Source: Rossellomorea vietnamensis (GTDB lineage: Bacteria; Bacillota; Bacilli; Bacillales; Bacillaceae_B). Taken from it: DNA of 64,000 bases. A program made the translations under genes and the position numbers. Every line of letters begins with the position of its first letter. The first letter of the stretch is position 1. Under the pieces are notes generated by a model. That model saw only the letters and a program-made list of their open reading frames with translations. It did not search any database and was not told the DNA's origin. The DNA is taken from positions 1 to 64,000 of the forward strand of contig NZ_LIXZ01000003.1 in NCBI RefSeq assembly GCF_001305855.1, in the 5' to 3' direction. Positions 32,317-40,606 of this stretch are shown piece by piece.

Positions 32317-34806
32317 ATCGTCATCCATTTTTTTCGAAGAACATACAAGAATCGTGCAACCCGGGTGGGAAACGATCCTCTTCCCTTTCCAAAAGATGAA
32401 TGCCCTGATCGTGATGCAATCGGTCATTCCGTGTTTTGGGGTGATGTCTGCTGAATAATTCCCGTCTTCATCCGGGATCGCAGGATTCGGTTTGATGATG
32501 CTTTTCAAATGTTCTTCCAATACTTCAAAGTATACTTCGATCTGTTTCATATCTTCACACTGTACTTTCCCCGTGAGGCAGCCTCCCCTGCAGCTTACAA
32601 TCACCGGAACCTCCAGGGTTACAACCGGATTCACGAGATCCTTGGATTCGATAGAGATTTTTTCAGGTCCTGCAGGAATACTTTCATCTTCTTCACTTGA
32701 AGTCACTGTGAAGTCACTATTTGTATTTTCATGAGCTTTTTTTTCAAGAAGCGGACGCATCCATTCACCTTCACCGTCGTCCCGGGCACCGCTGTCACAC
32801 TCACCATCGCCGCTACTTTCTTCAGAGCAGTCGATTGGTTCCATTTCATCCCGGTCGTCCTTTGGATGAGGGCATGTGCAGTGAATGTTGATGATTTTCT
32901 TTTCTACGATTATTTCCTTACCCTCGATCAAGGCAGTTGCCTGGACCACAGCTTTTCCAGATACATGTGAATCCGGGGTAAGCACTGCTTCATATTCCCC
33001 TTTTGCATTCGTTTTAATTTTATCGGGGGTGATGCTAGCAACTTCCGGGGTGACGTTCAGCTCGATCCCCACATTGGCGACTGGCCTTCCATTACAGGTG
33101 AATTTCCCGGTAATCGCAGCTCCTTCGCATTCTACACAATCCGGTACGCATAATGTCAGCTTTGGCTTTTCGCATTTGAGGCATCCTGCGTAGACGAACA
33201 CCATTTCCGATACCGCTTTTCCATCTACCACAGCCGTCGCCGTAAATGGCACCTCCCTGAATGGGGTATTCGGAGGAACGAAGGCAAGGGTTGAAAATTC
33301 CCCGTTCTCATCAGTAGTAACAACAGAAGGCTTAAAGGTCAGCACTGGACTTGAAAATGAGACCTCTTTATTCGCCAATGGAAATCCTTCACAGGAAAGA
33401 CAGCCTGAAATGATCCCCTTACAATTCAGCTTTTTGTTCTCTTTGATATGAATCTTTGGATGCTTGCATCGGCAATCGATGGTGACCTCCCGGGACGCGA
33501 CGACCTGCTCCCCATAGACGGTTGCCGTTGCTTTAATCATAATCGTTTCATGGACTCCGAGTCGTGGGCAGAGCTCGGTGACACATCTTCCTTCTTCATC
33601 GGTAAATGCCGGATTCGGATCGATCTCCACTGCATCGGGCTCAGAAGCCGTGACCGTAAACGAAATCCTGGCATTCTTTATAGGTGCCCCGTCGCATGTC
33701 AGCCTTCCCGTCAATTTCGTTCCATGACATGTGACGGTCTCACATGGGACTTCAAGGGTCAACTTAGGATTACGGCACTTTTTGCATCCTGCTATGACGG
33801 TATCCGTGGCACTGATGGTCTTCCCATCAATCACGGCTGTCGCTGTATAGGAAGCGGTTTGAAACGGTGTCCCTTTCTTCACTGTGACAACAGATGAAAA
33901 TCTTCCGTTCTCATCCGTAACGGGGTTCGGTGTCTGGAACATCAGGATGGATGAACCTGACAATGTGACCGGTACATTTGCCTGCGGGATTCCGTCACAT
34001 GTGACTTGGCCTGAAATGGTTGAGCGGCAGTCGATTTTCTTCAACTTGTTTAGCTTGATGGACGGGTTCTTGCATTTCACACATCTCACAGCCACTTCCC
34101 TCGTTTTCGACACGACCTTTAATCCCCCGATTTTCGTCACGGCCGTGATTCGGATCGTTTCATCCACATCGGGAAACGGAACCAGTGTTGCCGTGTATCT
34201 TCCGTCACTCTGTGTAATCGCGGGATTAGGGGTGATGACGACCCGGTTGGAGGCGGATTCGATGATAAATGATATGGCTGCATTCCTTATTGCCTGGCCG
34301 TCACATACAAGTCTTCCCATGATTTGTGTGCCCTTGCACCCGACCGGACAAGGAATCTTGTCGAGCGTCAACACTGGATTTTTACATAGAATACAATCTA
34401 CTCTTACATAAATCGTATCACTGATGGTCTTTCCAATTACGATGGCCGTTGCCGTTATCGAAACGTTCGGGGTAATTGGTGTCCCGGGGGGCACGGTCAC
34501 CCTCGTCGAAAACCGGCCCGTGTTGTCCGTGACCGGTGTGGAATTCTCAAAGACCAGACCCGGAAACGAGGAGCTAAGCGTGACCGTCACACCTTGCAGG
34601 GGCTGATAATCACACAGGACCCTTCCGCTGATGATGCCTTCACAGCTGATGATGCCGATATCATCGAGTTGAATGGTTGGATTCGTGCATCCTTCAAAAG
34701 GGAAAATCCCTGGACATCCTCTCGGAGGTAAATCAATTTTACAATCAATGACTTTACCGTTCATCGGTTTTTTCTTTTTTCTCACACTACTCATTCCTTT
34801 GCACAA
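32314..34806 (-). CDS. Large cysteine-rich protein with alternating Ig-like repeats
   Basis: This protein of about 830 residues is unrecognised as a whole. It has no signal peptide. After a Lys-rich start (SSVRKKKKP) come six repeats of about 100 residues in strict A-B-A-B-A-B order, roughly 40-137, 138-241, 242-340, 341-445, 446-541 and 542-643. An acidic linker (644-724) and a seventh, B-like repeat (725-822) follow. Repeats start with a cysteine knuckle such as CILCKNP, CVKCKNP, CKKCRNP or CLKCEKP. They contain a second Cys-G-x-x-x-x-G-x-x-x-C-x-G segment and a D-x-x-G-R/E-[FY] turn, as in bacterial Ig-like and carboxypeptidase-regulatory domains. It interrupts the yfkD-yfkE order and has its own terminator. 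The start is uncertain: TTG 34806 has AGGAG 5 bases before it, ATG 34794 does not. Cysteine-rich, leaderless repeat proteins are often spore coat or envelope proteins, which here is a guess. Confidence 0.75.
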   Translation of the reverse strand: MCKGMSSVRKKKKPMNGKVIDCKIDLPPRGCPGIFPFEGCTNPTIQLDDIGIISCEGIISGRVLCDYQPLQGVTVTLSSSFPGLVFENSTPVTDNTGRFSTRVTVPPGTPITPNVSITATAIVIGKTISDTIYVRVDCILCKNPVLTLDKIPCPVGCKGTQIMGRLVCDGQAIRNAAISFIIESASNRVVITPNPAITQSDGRYTATLVPFPDVDETIRITAVTKIGGLKVVSKTREVAVRCVKCKNPSIKLNKLKKIDCRSTISGQVTCDGIPQANVPVTLSGSSILMFQTPNPVTDENGRFSSVVTVKKGTPFQTASYTATAVIDGKTISATDTVIAGCKKCRNPKLTLEVPCETVTCHGTKLTGRLTCDGAPIKNARISFTVTASEPDAVEIDPNPAFTDEEGRCVTELCPRLGVHETIMIKATATVYGEQVVASREVTIDCRCKHPKIHIKENKKLNCKGIISGCLSCEGFPLANKEVSFSSPVLTFKPSVVTTDENGEFSTLAFVPPNTPFREVPFTATAVVDGKAVSEMVFVYAGCLKCEKPKLTLCVPDCVECEGAAITGKFTCNGRPVANVGIELNVTPEVASITPDKIKTNAKGEYEAVLTPDSHVSGKAVVQATALIEGKEIIVEKKIINIHCTCPHPKDDRDEMEPIDCSEESSGDGECDSGARDDGEGEWMRPLLEKKAHENTNSDFTVTSSEEDESIPAGPEKISIESKDLVNPVVTLEVPVIVSCRGGCLTGKVQCEDMKQIEVYFEVLEEHLKSIIKPNPAIPDEDGNYSADITPKHGMTDCITIRAFIFWKGKRIVSHPGCTILVCSSKKMDDD

Positions 34807-34867
34807 AAACTCTCCTGTTATCTTATTCAAGAATGAGTAGGCGGTTCTCACGGAAATGATTTTCCCG

Positions 34868-34900
34868 CAAAAAGACCCGGCAGAAAGTCTGCCGGGTCTT
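34868..34900 (-). terminator. Terminator after the Ca2+/H+ exchanger gene
   Basis: A perfect 13-bp stem (34872-34884 with 34888-34900), loop AAG, and TTTTT on the minus strand. Confidence 0.92.
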
Positions 34901-34910
34901 ACCGTGACAA

Positions 34911-35969
34911 CTATAATAAATAAAATCCGATTCCCATGATGAAGTAAGCGGCAAGAAGGGTCAATCCTTCAAACCAATTCGTTTCACCATCATTTGAGAT
35001 GATCACAGTGAGCAGGACCGCTGACACCATGGCCACAAGTTCCGGTAATGTAAAAACGAGTGACATGCTTTTTTCAAAGAATAATGAAACCAGCACGAGC
35101 ACTGGTGCGACGAACATGGCAACCTGCAGGGTGGACCCTACAGCAATCTCCACAGCGACATCCATCTTGTTTTTATACGCCATGATCACGGCTGAAGCAT
35201 GCTCCGCCGCATTTCCTACGATCGCTACGATGATAACCCCGATAAAGAGCTCGCTCCAACCGAAGGCTTCCCCTACTTCTTCAAAAGTATGGACAAGGCG
35301 CTCCGATACATAAGCGACGGCAACGGTCGAGAGAGCGAGGATAAGTAAAGCTTTCCCCTTGCTCCATTCAGGTTCCTCATCATGATCGTGACCTCCTTCG
35401 CTGTTCTCGCTCTGATACACACCGCGGTGTGTCACAAGCTTAAAGAACAAGGCGAATAAATAAAGGAGAATCAAGATGACCGAAATCCCGATAGAAAGGC
35501 TCATCGTCCTCCCTTCATTCATTTCCATTGAGAACACTTCCGGAATGACAAAGGCGACGATGATGGCGAACATGAGGAGCCCTGAATTGTGGCGGGCATC
35601 GAACACATTGAACTTCTGACGCTTGAACTTCACGCCTCCGACAAAGAAGGACAATCCTGCAACCAGGAGAAGATTCCCAAGGACAGACCCGGTCAGCGAG
35701 GCCAAAACCACGCCGATCAATCCCGCTTTCAAGGCAAAAATAGAAATGATCAGTTCCACTGCGTTCCCGAATGTGGCATTCAGAAGTCCACCGATACGGG
35801 GACCCGACACAACGGCCAGGCTTTCCGTCGCCCTTCCCATAAACGCCGCCAGGGCAATGATTGTGACGCAATAAATGACGAACATAATGACACTTGGCCA
35901 ATGAAGCAAAGAACCGATCACAGAAACCGGAACCCCTGCAAATACAAGCAGCGTAAATACTTTATTCAC
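34911..35969 (-). CDS. cax: Calcium/proton exchanger CaX (YfkE-like)
   Basis: This 352-residue antiporter has about eleven membrane helices in two halves. Each half carries the CaX/NCX alpha repeat: LNATFGNAVELIISIFAL and GIVGNAAEHASAVIMAYK-like (VAIVGNAAEHASAVIM), with Glu residues that bind calcium. A His/Asp-rich cytoplasmic loop (GGHDHDEEPEW) lies between. It exports Ca2+ in exchange for H+. The start was set at GTG 35969 with GGATGG 9 bases before it, which gives the length of B. subtilis YfkE as I recall it (about 351). A longer frame overlaps the divergent gene. Confidence 0.92.
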   Translation of the reverse strand: MNKVFTLLVFAGVPVSVIGSLLHWPSVIMFVIYCVTIIALAAFMGRATESLAVVSGPRIGGLLNATFGNAVELIISIFALKAGLIGVVLASLTGSVLGNLLLVAGLSFFVGGVKFKRQKFNVFDARHNSGLLMFAIIVAFVIPEVFSMEMNEGRTMSLSIGISVILILLYLFALFFKLVTHRGVYQSENSEGGHDHDEEPEWSKGKALLILALSTVAVAYVSERLVHTFEEVGEAFGWSELFIGVIIVAIVGNAAEHASAVIMAYKNKMDVAVEIAVGSTLQVAMFVAPVLVLVSLFFEKSMSLVFTLPELVAMVSAVLLTVIISNDGETNWFEGLTLLAAYFIMGIGFYLL

Positions 35970-36057
35970 GTTTATGATCCATCCTTTTTTAAGAAATTTG
36001 GTTAAAACAGTCCTGTTTAGACACATTATAGATAGAACCTGATTAGGAGGAATATCC

Positions 36058-36471
36058 ATGGCACAAACCTTAAAAGATAAAATAACAGAGCTGTTTTCCC
36101 ATCATAAAATCGGCACCCTTGCCACCATCCGTGACAACAAGCCGTACTCACGATTTATGATGTTCGATCACGACGATCTTACTCTGTATACGGCAACCAA
36201 CGAACATGCCCACAAGGCAGAAGACATTGCAGAAAACCCTCACGTGCACATCCTTCTCGGCTGTGACCGTGATTCCGATCATGAACATTATGTAGAAATC
36301 GAAGCAGAGGCGACCGTCGAAGAATCTCCGGAGCTGAAAGCGAAATTCTGGAAAGAGGAGCTCAAACACTGGATCGCAAGCCCCGATGATCCCGAATACC
36401 TGCTCCTCAAACTCACACCCAAAACCATCCTCTACTACTCAAAACCCGGCAGCGAACCCCAGGAGCTGTAG
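36058..36471 (+). CDS. Pyridoxamine 5'-phosphate oxidase-fold general stress protein
   Basis: This 137-residue protein has the split-barrel flavin-binding fold: LFSHHKIGTLATIRDNKPYSRFM followed by LTLYTATNEHAHKAEDIAENPHVHILLG. It resembles general stress protein 26/YdaG-like proteins rather than true PdxH enzymes. They bind FMN or FAD and are often stress-induced. The ribosome site AGGAGG is well placed. It is divergent from the cax gene by about 88 bases. I found no clear SigB promoter. Confidence 0.85.
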   Translation: MAQTLKDKITELFSHHKIGTLATIRDNKPYSRFMMFDHDDLTLYTATNEHAHKAEDIAENPHVHILLGCDRDSDHEHYVEIEAEATVEESPELKAKFWKEELKHWIASPDDPEYLLLKLTPKTILYYSKPGSEPQEL

Positions 36472-36480
36472 GGACTTCTT

Positions 36481-36545
36481 GAGGGACGGACCTTCAAATG
36501 GCCAGACGCATGCACGCGTTCTTTCCATTTAGAGGTCCGTCCCTC
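36481..36545. repeat. Inverted pair of the GGTCCGTCCCTC repeat
   Basis: GAGGGACGGACCT at 36481-36493 faces AGAGGTCCGTCCCTC at 36531-36545, with AAATGG/CCATTT pairs inside. It forms a long stem between two converging genes and could act as a terminator. Confidence 0.8.
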
Positions 36546-36553
36546 CCAATTCT

Positions 36554-36937
36554 TTACCCCACCAACTCAAACGTCTCTTCAATCTTGATGCTGTCCTGCA
36601 CCGATTGCACCATGGAGCAGTTCTTGCGTGTGAGCTTCATGGCTTTTTCGATCTTGGCCTCGTCAAGGTCCGTCCCTCGGATCGTAAAGTGGAGGGAGAT
36701 GGCTTCGACGCGGTTGGCTTCGTCTTCGTTGCGGGTGACGTCTGCTTTGATGTGGATGTCGTCGAAGGGAATGCGCATTTTTTCCAATACTTTGCGGAGC
36801 ACTCCCCCACTGCATACGGCGACAGATGACACTAATAATTGAAATGGGCGGAAACCATACTCTTCGTTACCCGATACCTCCAGCTTCCCAAACCCTAAAT
36901 CACTGTAAAATCCTCCTTCTTGCATGTTGTATTCCAT
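36554..36937 (-). CDS. OsmC family protein
   Basis: This 127-residue protein has the OsmC/Ohr fold with its two reactive cysteines, in SSVAVCSGGVLRKVLEKM and LTRKNCSMVQSVQDS. Family members reduce organic hydroperoxides or act in osmotic stress. The internal coding stretch IRGTDLDEAK is encoded by a perfect copy of the dispersed repeat (36665-36678), which is odd for coding sequence. The ribosome site AAGGA is about 11 bases before the ATG. It converges on the general stress gene. Confidence 0.85.
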   Translation of the reverse strand: MEYNMQEGGFYSDLGFGKLEVSGNEEYGFRPFQLLVSSVAVCSGGVLRKVLEKMRIPFDDIHIKADVTRNEDEANRVEAISLHFTIRGTDLDEAKIEKAMKLTRKNCSMVQSVQDSIKIEETFELVG

Positions 36938-37068
36938 TTCTTCATCATTCCTTCCTTAATATGCTAGTAGATGTTTTGATTTTACTCTATTCCCTCCCGT
37001 ATTGCCAAACAATGCAATTGAGGGTACCATCAAAGAAGATATTTACTATGATTGGGAGTTTTGACAAT

Positions 37069-38253
37069 ATGAATCAAACATTAGCCTTCCGTTTCAGGGT
37101 GCTTGTCGGGATCGTCGCCATTTCCGGTTTCTCACAGGGAATGCTCCTTCCCCTCATCGCCATCATTTTCGAACAGGATGGTCTGTCCTCTTCCCTGAAC
37201 GGTCTCAACGCAACGGCCCTCTACATCGGAATCCTGCTGGCCTCACCTTTAATGGAGCGACCACTGCAGAAAATCGGCTATAAACCGATGATCATCATCG
37301 GTGGAATCATCGTCGCCGTATCACTCTTACTGTTCCCGGTCTGGAAATCCTTCTGGTTCTGGTTTGCCCTTCGCCTTCTGATTGGAATCGGGGATCACAT
37401 GCTTCACTTTGCCACCCAGACGTGGATAACGTCGTTTTCGCCGAAAGAACGCCGGGGACGGAACATTTCCATTTACGGGGTATCCTTTGGGATCGGATTC
37501 GCCGTCGGGCCGATGATGACGCAGCTCATCACGATCCATCAAGCGTTACCGTTCATCATTTCTTCCTTATTAAGCCTGACGGTATGGATGTTCGTCTTTC
37601 GCTTACAAAATGAATTTCCCGAACAGCAGAACATCGGCAGTGCCTCGTTCCTCGGGTCATTCCACCGTTTCGGAAAGGTTCTACAATATGCCTGGGTCGC
37701 TTTGCTGCCGCCTCTCGGCTATGGTTTCCTGGAAGCGTCATTAAATGGAAACTTCCCGGTTTTCGCCCTGCGAAACGGTCTTTCCATTGAAGCCGTGGCC
37801 ATACTCCTTCCTGCGTTTGCAGTGGGAAGCATCATCTCACAGGTGCCCTTGGGCATATTGAGTGACAAATACGGCAGACAGCAAATCCTCCTCATTGTCA
37901 TGATGATCGGATTCCTGTGTTTCTCGGCTGCCGGAATCGTTTCTGAGTCCACGATCGGACTGTTCATTTGCTTCACACTAGCCGGCATGGCCGTCGGATC
38001 GACGTTTTCCCTCGGCATCAGCTATATGACGGACCTCCTGCCAAAGGAACTGCTTCCTGCCGGGAACATCATGTGCGGGATCTTCTTCAGCTTCGGCAGC
38101 ATGATCGGTCCATTCATCGGTGGAATCACCATTGACTGGTTCAAAGGATCAAGCTTCTTCTATTTGATCGCCGGCATGATGATGATGATTTTTGTAAGTC
38201 TCCTTGTCTTTTCCCTGCAAAATCGGCGTGGAGAAATAACCCAGAATAACTAG
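37069..38253 (+). CDS. MFS transporter (YfkF-like)
   Basis: This 394-residue transporter has twelve predicted helices, beginning LAFRFRVLVGIVAISGFSQGM. The loop 2-3 motif ERPLQKIGYKPMIIIGG and the loop 8-9 DKYGRQQILLIVMMIG are MFS motif A variants. The order after the cax gene matches yfkE-yfkF in B. subtilis. The start was set at ATG 37069 with GGGAG 10 bases before it. ATG 37048 and a much longer frame from 36826 (overlapping OsmC) are less likely. The substrate is unknown. Confidence 0.87.
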   Translation: MNQTLAFRFRVLVGIVAISGFSQGMLLPLIAIIFEQDGLSSSLNGLNATALYIGILLASPLMERPLQKIGYKPMIIIGGIIVAVSLLLFPVWKSFWFWFALRLLIGIGDHMLHFATQTWITSFSPKERRGRNISIYGVSFGIGFAVGPMMTQLITIHQALPFIISSLLSLTVWMFVFRLQNEFPEQQNIGSASFLGSFHRFGKVLQYAWVALLPPLGYGFLEASLNGNFPVFALRNGLSIEAVAILLPAFAVGSIISQVPLGILSDKYGRQQILLIVMMIGFLCFSAAGIVSESTIGLFICFTLAGMAVGSTFSLGISYMTDLLPKELLPAGNIMCGIFFSFGSMIGPFIGGITIDWFKGSSFFYLIAGMMMMIFVSLLVFSLQNRRGEITQNN

Positions 38254-38296
38254 CACAAAATGCTTCCCATCCTCATATACATGTGATAGGATTAGA

Positions 38297-38311
38297 TTAT
38301 AATCATTATAA
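38297..38311 (+). promoter_or_regulatory. PerR box upstream of zosA
   Basis: TTATAATCATTATAA matches the PerR consensus TTATAATNATTATAA at every position. It lies 156 bases before the zosA start. zosA is a known PerR target in B. subtilis (peroxide-induced zinc uptake). Confidence 0.88.
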
Positions 38312-38355
38312 ATTACTAACTTCATATACTTTCAGCTAAGAGCACGTGCCGTTTT

Positions 38356-38395
38356 GCTGTCACCTTTCACTGGTGGCAGCTTTCGTCGTTTTATA
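38356..38395 (+). terminator. Hairpin between the PerR box and zosA
   Basis: GCTGTCACC pairs with GGTGGCAGC (one G-T) across 7 bases, followed by TTTCGTCGTTTTATA. It may be the terminator of the MFS gene. Lying downstream of the PerR box, it would also be inside the zosA leader. Confidence 0.5.
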
Positions 38396-38408
38396 GGGGT
38401 AATGACGT

Positions 38409-38423
38409 TGATTATTATTCTCA
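38409..38423 (+). promoter_or_regulatory. Fur-like 7-1-7 site in the zosA leader
   Basis: TGATTATTATTCTCA matches the Fur consensus TGATAATNATTATCA at 12 of 14 defined positions. A second Fur-family metal sensor may bind here. This is sequence similarity only. Confidence 0.4.
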
Positions 38424-38466
38424 ATGAGAAACCCCCATTTTCATTTACTACAAAGGAGGAATACCT

Positions 38467-40383
38467 ATGAGCTCACAATCCAAAGCACTACCCATGGGGT
38501 CACCGAAAGATAACATGCACTTTCTTGAAAAAATAAAGCCTCACGCCGAATTGATCGCTGCCCTCATCAGCGGTGTGTTCATATTACTCGGATGGCTGAC
38601 ATCAAATGATGACTCAAGCATGAGCATCATCTTCTACCTCCTTGCCTTTGCCATCGGAGGTTTTGCCAAAGCAAAAGAAGGAATCGAAGAAACCATCGAA
38701 AACAAAGAACTCAATGTGGAAATGCTGATGATTTTTGCCGCTGTCGGTTCCGCCATCATCGGGTACTGGACGGAAGGTGCGATCCTGATCTTTATCTTCG
38801 CCGTCAGTGGCGCCCTTGAAACATATACGATGAACAAAAGTCAAAAGGAAATCTCAGCCCTCATGCAGCTTCAGCCGGAAGAAGCCTGGCTTGTCACAGG
38901 TTCAGGCGAAAAGAAAGTCACGGTTGCAAGCCTTGAAATCGGTGATCATATCCTGATCAAACCGGGTGAACGGGTACCGACGGACGGTGTGGTCGTAAAA
39001 GGTACCACGTCCATCGATGAAGCAGCGATTTCCGGTGAAGCCGTCCCTGTTACTAAAGGACAACAGGATGAAGTCTTCGCTGGAACGGTCAATATCAACG
39101 GAGCCATCACGGTTGAAATGACCAAGCCGAGCAGCGAAACCCTTTTCCAAAAAATCATTGACCTTGTCCAGTCGGCCCAAAGCGAGAAATCCCCTTCCCA
39201 GCAGTTCATCGAACGCTTCGAAGGAACCTATGTAAAAGTCGTCCTCGCCGTAGTATTCCTGATGATGTTCCTCCCTCACTTCCTCTTTGGTTGGAGCTGG
39301 ACGGAAACATTCTACCGGGCCATGGTCCTCCTTGTGGTCGCATCACCTTGCGCCCTGGTTGCAGCCATCATGCCGGCAAGTCTTTCGGCCATCTCAAACG
39401 GTGCCCGTCACGGGATCCTTTTCAAAGGCGGCGCCCACCTGGAGAACTTGAGTAACATCAAAGCGATTGCCTTTGATAAAACAGGAACCTTGACGAAAGG
39501 GAAACCCGTCGTGACGGATATCCTCATTGCAGACACGATGAATGAGCGAGATGTGATAAGCGCAGTTGCTTCCATTGAAAATCAATCAAACCATCCACTC
39601 GCACAGGCCATCGTCGGGCACGCAACCCGGGAGTTCAACATAGGACTTTTCCAGCCTGATTCCCTGGAGGATGTATCCGGATGGGGAGTCAAAGCCCTTG
39701 TGGACGGATCAGAATGGAAAATCGGGAAAGCCGACTTTGTGGATAAAATGTTGGCAGAACGCTTCATGAACGGAGCATACGGAAGAATCGCCTCTGAAGG
39801 AAAGACGACCGTTTTTGTGGCAAAAGAAAATAAAATCGTCGCATTGATCGCCCTGAAAGACGTTGTCCGCAAAGAAACCATCGAAGCACTGCAGCTTCTT
39901 GAAAAAGAAGGCGTCGAGACGATCATGCTGACAGGCGACAATGAAAAAACGGCCCGTGCCATCGCAGAAGAAGTTAAAGTCGCTTCCTTTATTGCCGAAT
40001 GCCTGCCGGAAACGAAAGTAGACGAACTGAAAAAATTGAAGGACCAATTCGGTACAGTCGGTATGGTCGGGGACGGAATCAATGACGCACCGGCCCTCGC
40101 TACGGCCAACGTCGGAATCGCCATGGGAGAAGGAACCGACGTCGCTCTCGAGACAGCCGATGTCGTCCTGATGAAAAACGACCTGACCCGTATCGCTGAA
40201 GCCATCAAGCTATCGAAAAAAATGAAGCGCATCGTACAGCAGAACGTCGTTTTCTCCATCGCCGTCATCATGCTCTTGATTGCCTCCAACTTCCTGCAGA
40301 TCCTCGACCTCCCCTATGGAGTCATCGGACATGAAGGAAGTACGATATTGGTTATTTTAAATGGATTACGTTTATTGAAATAA
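38467..40383 (+). CDS. zosA: Zinc-transporting P-type ATPase ZosA
   Basis: This 638-residue P1B-type ATPase lacks an N-terminal CxxC metal-binding domain. Motifs are ISGEAVPVTKG (actuator TGE variant), VASPCALV (293-295 SPC), FDKTGTLTKG (337-343, phosphorylated Asp), NQSNHPLAQAI and GDGINDAPALA. The length and missing N-terminal domain match ZosA (637 residues in B. subtilis), which imports zinc under peroxide stress, rather than CadA/CopA exporters. The upstream PerR box agrees. The ribosome site AAGGAGG is 6-7 bases before the ATG. Confidence 0.93.
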   Translation: MSSQSKALPMGSPKDNMHFLEKIKPHAELIAALISGVFILLGWLTSNDDSSMSIIFYLLAFAIGGFAKAKEGIEETIENKELNVEMLMIFAAVGSAIIGYWTEGAILIFIFAVSGALETYTMNKSQKEISALMQLQPEEAWLVTGSGEKKVTVASLEIGDHILIKPGERVPTDGVVVKGTTSIDEAAISGEAVPVTKGQQDEVFAGTVNINGAITVEMTKPSSETLFQKIIDLVQSAQSEKSPSQQFIERFEGTYVKVVLAVVFLMMFLPHFLFGWSWTETFYRAMVLLVVASPCALVAAIMPASLSAISNGARHGILFKGGAHLENLSNIKAIAFDKTGTLTKGKPVVTDILIADTMNERDVISAVASIENQSNHPLAQAIVGHATREFNIGLFQPDSLEDVSGWGVKALVDGSEWKIGKADFVDKMLAERFMNGAYGRIASEGKTTVFVAKENKIVALIALKDVVRKETIEALQLLEKEGVETIMLTGDNEKTARAIAEEVKVASFIAECLPETKVDELKKLKDQFGTVGMVGDGINDAPALATANVGIAMGEGTDVALETADVVLMKNDLTRIAEAIKLSKKMKRIVQQNVVFSIAVIMLLIASNFLQILDLPYGVIGHEGSTILVILNGLRLLK

Positions 40384-40390
40384 TGATGGG

Positions 40391-40421
40391 GAGCATCCAA
40401 CCTTGGTTGGGTGCTCTTTTT
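40391..40421 (+). terminator. Terminator after zosA
   Basis: GAGCATCCAACC pairs with GGTTGGGTGCTC (one G-T), loop of two T, then TTTTTG. Confidence 0.9.
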
Positions 40422-40437
40422 GTATGGAGCGACCAAA

Positions 40438-40480
40438 TTATCCACACCCTCTCTTCCCACCTTTATCCACATGTGAATAA
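40438..40480. promoter_or_regulatory. Cluster of three perfect DnaA boxes
   Basis: TTATCCACA occurs at 40438-40446 and 40463-40471. TGTGAATAA at 40472-40480 is the complement of TTATTCACA. All three match the DnaA consensus TTATNCACA exactly within 43 bp, in the gap between zosA and the pyruvate oxidase gene. Box 2 and box 3 are face to face with no spacer. Confidence 0.8.
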
Positions 40481-40548
40481 CTTTCGATCCCTCTAACACG
40501 TCCAATCCATGTTCTCTCAATTCTCTAACCCGTTCCCTCTCCCCCCAC

Positions 40549-40574
40549 GTTTAACAAATCCCCATCAGTGGTAA
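40549..40574 (+). promoter_or_regulatory. SigB promoter of the pyruvate oxidase gene
   Basis: GTTTAA (40549-40554), 14 bases, TGGTAA (40569-40574). The SigB consensus is GTTTAA-N12-15-GGGTAT/A. It lies 33 bases before the ATG. The B. subtilis homologue ydaP belongs to the SigB general stress regulon. Confidence 0.75.
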
Positions 40575-40606
40575 AAAATCACTATACACAAGAAGGAGGT
40601 TCAACT

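Noticed and set aside
39582-40289. Minus-strand frame opposite zosA
   Set aside because: Its translation is Ser/Thr/Ala-rich noise and the other strand encodes intact P-type ATPase motifs.
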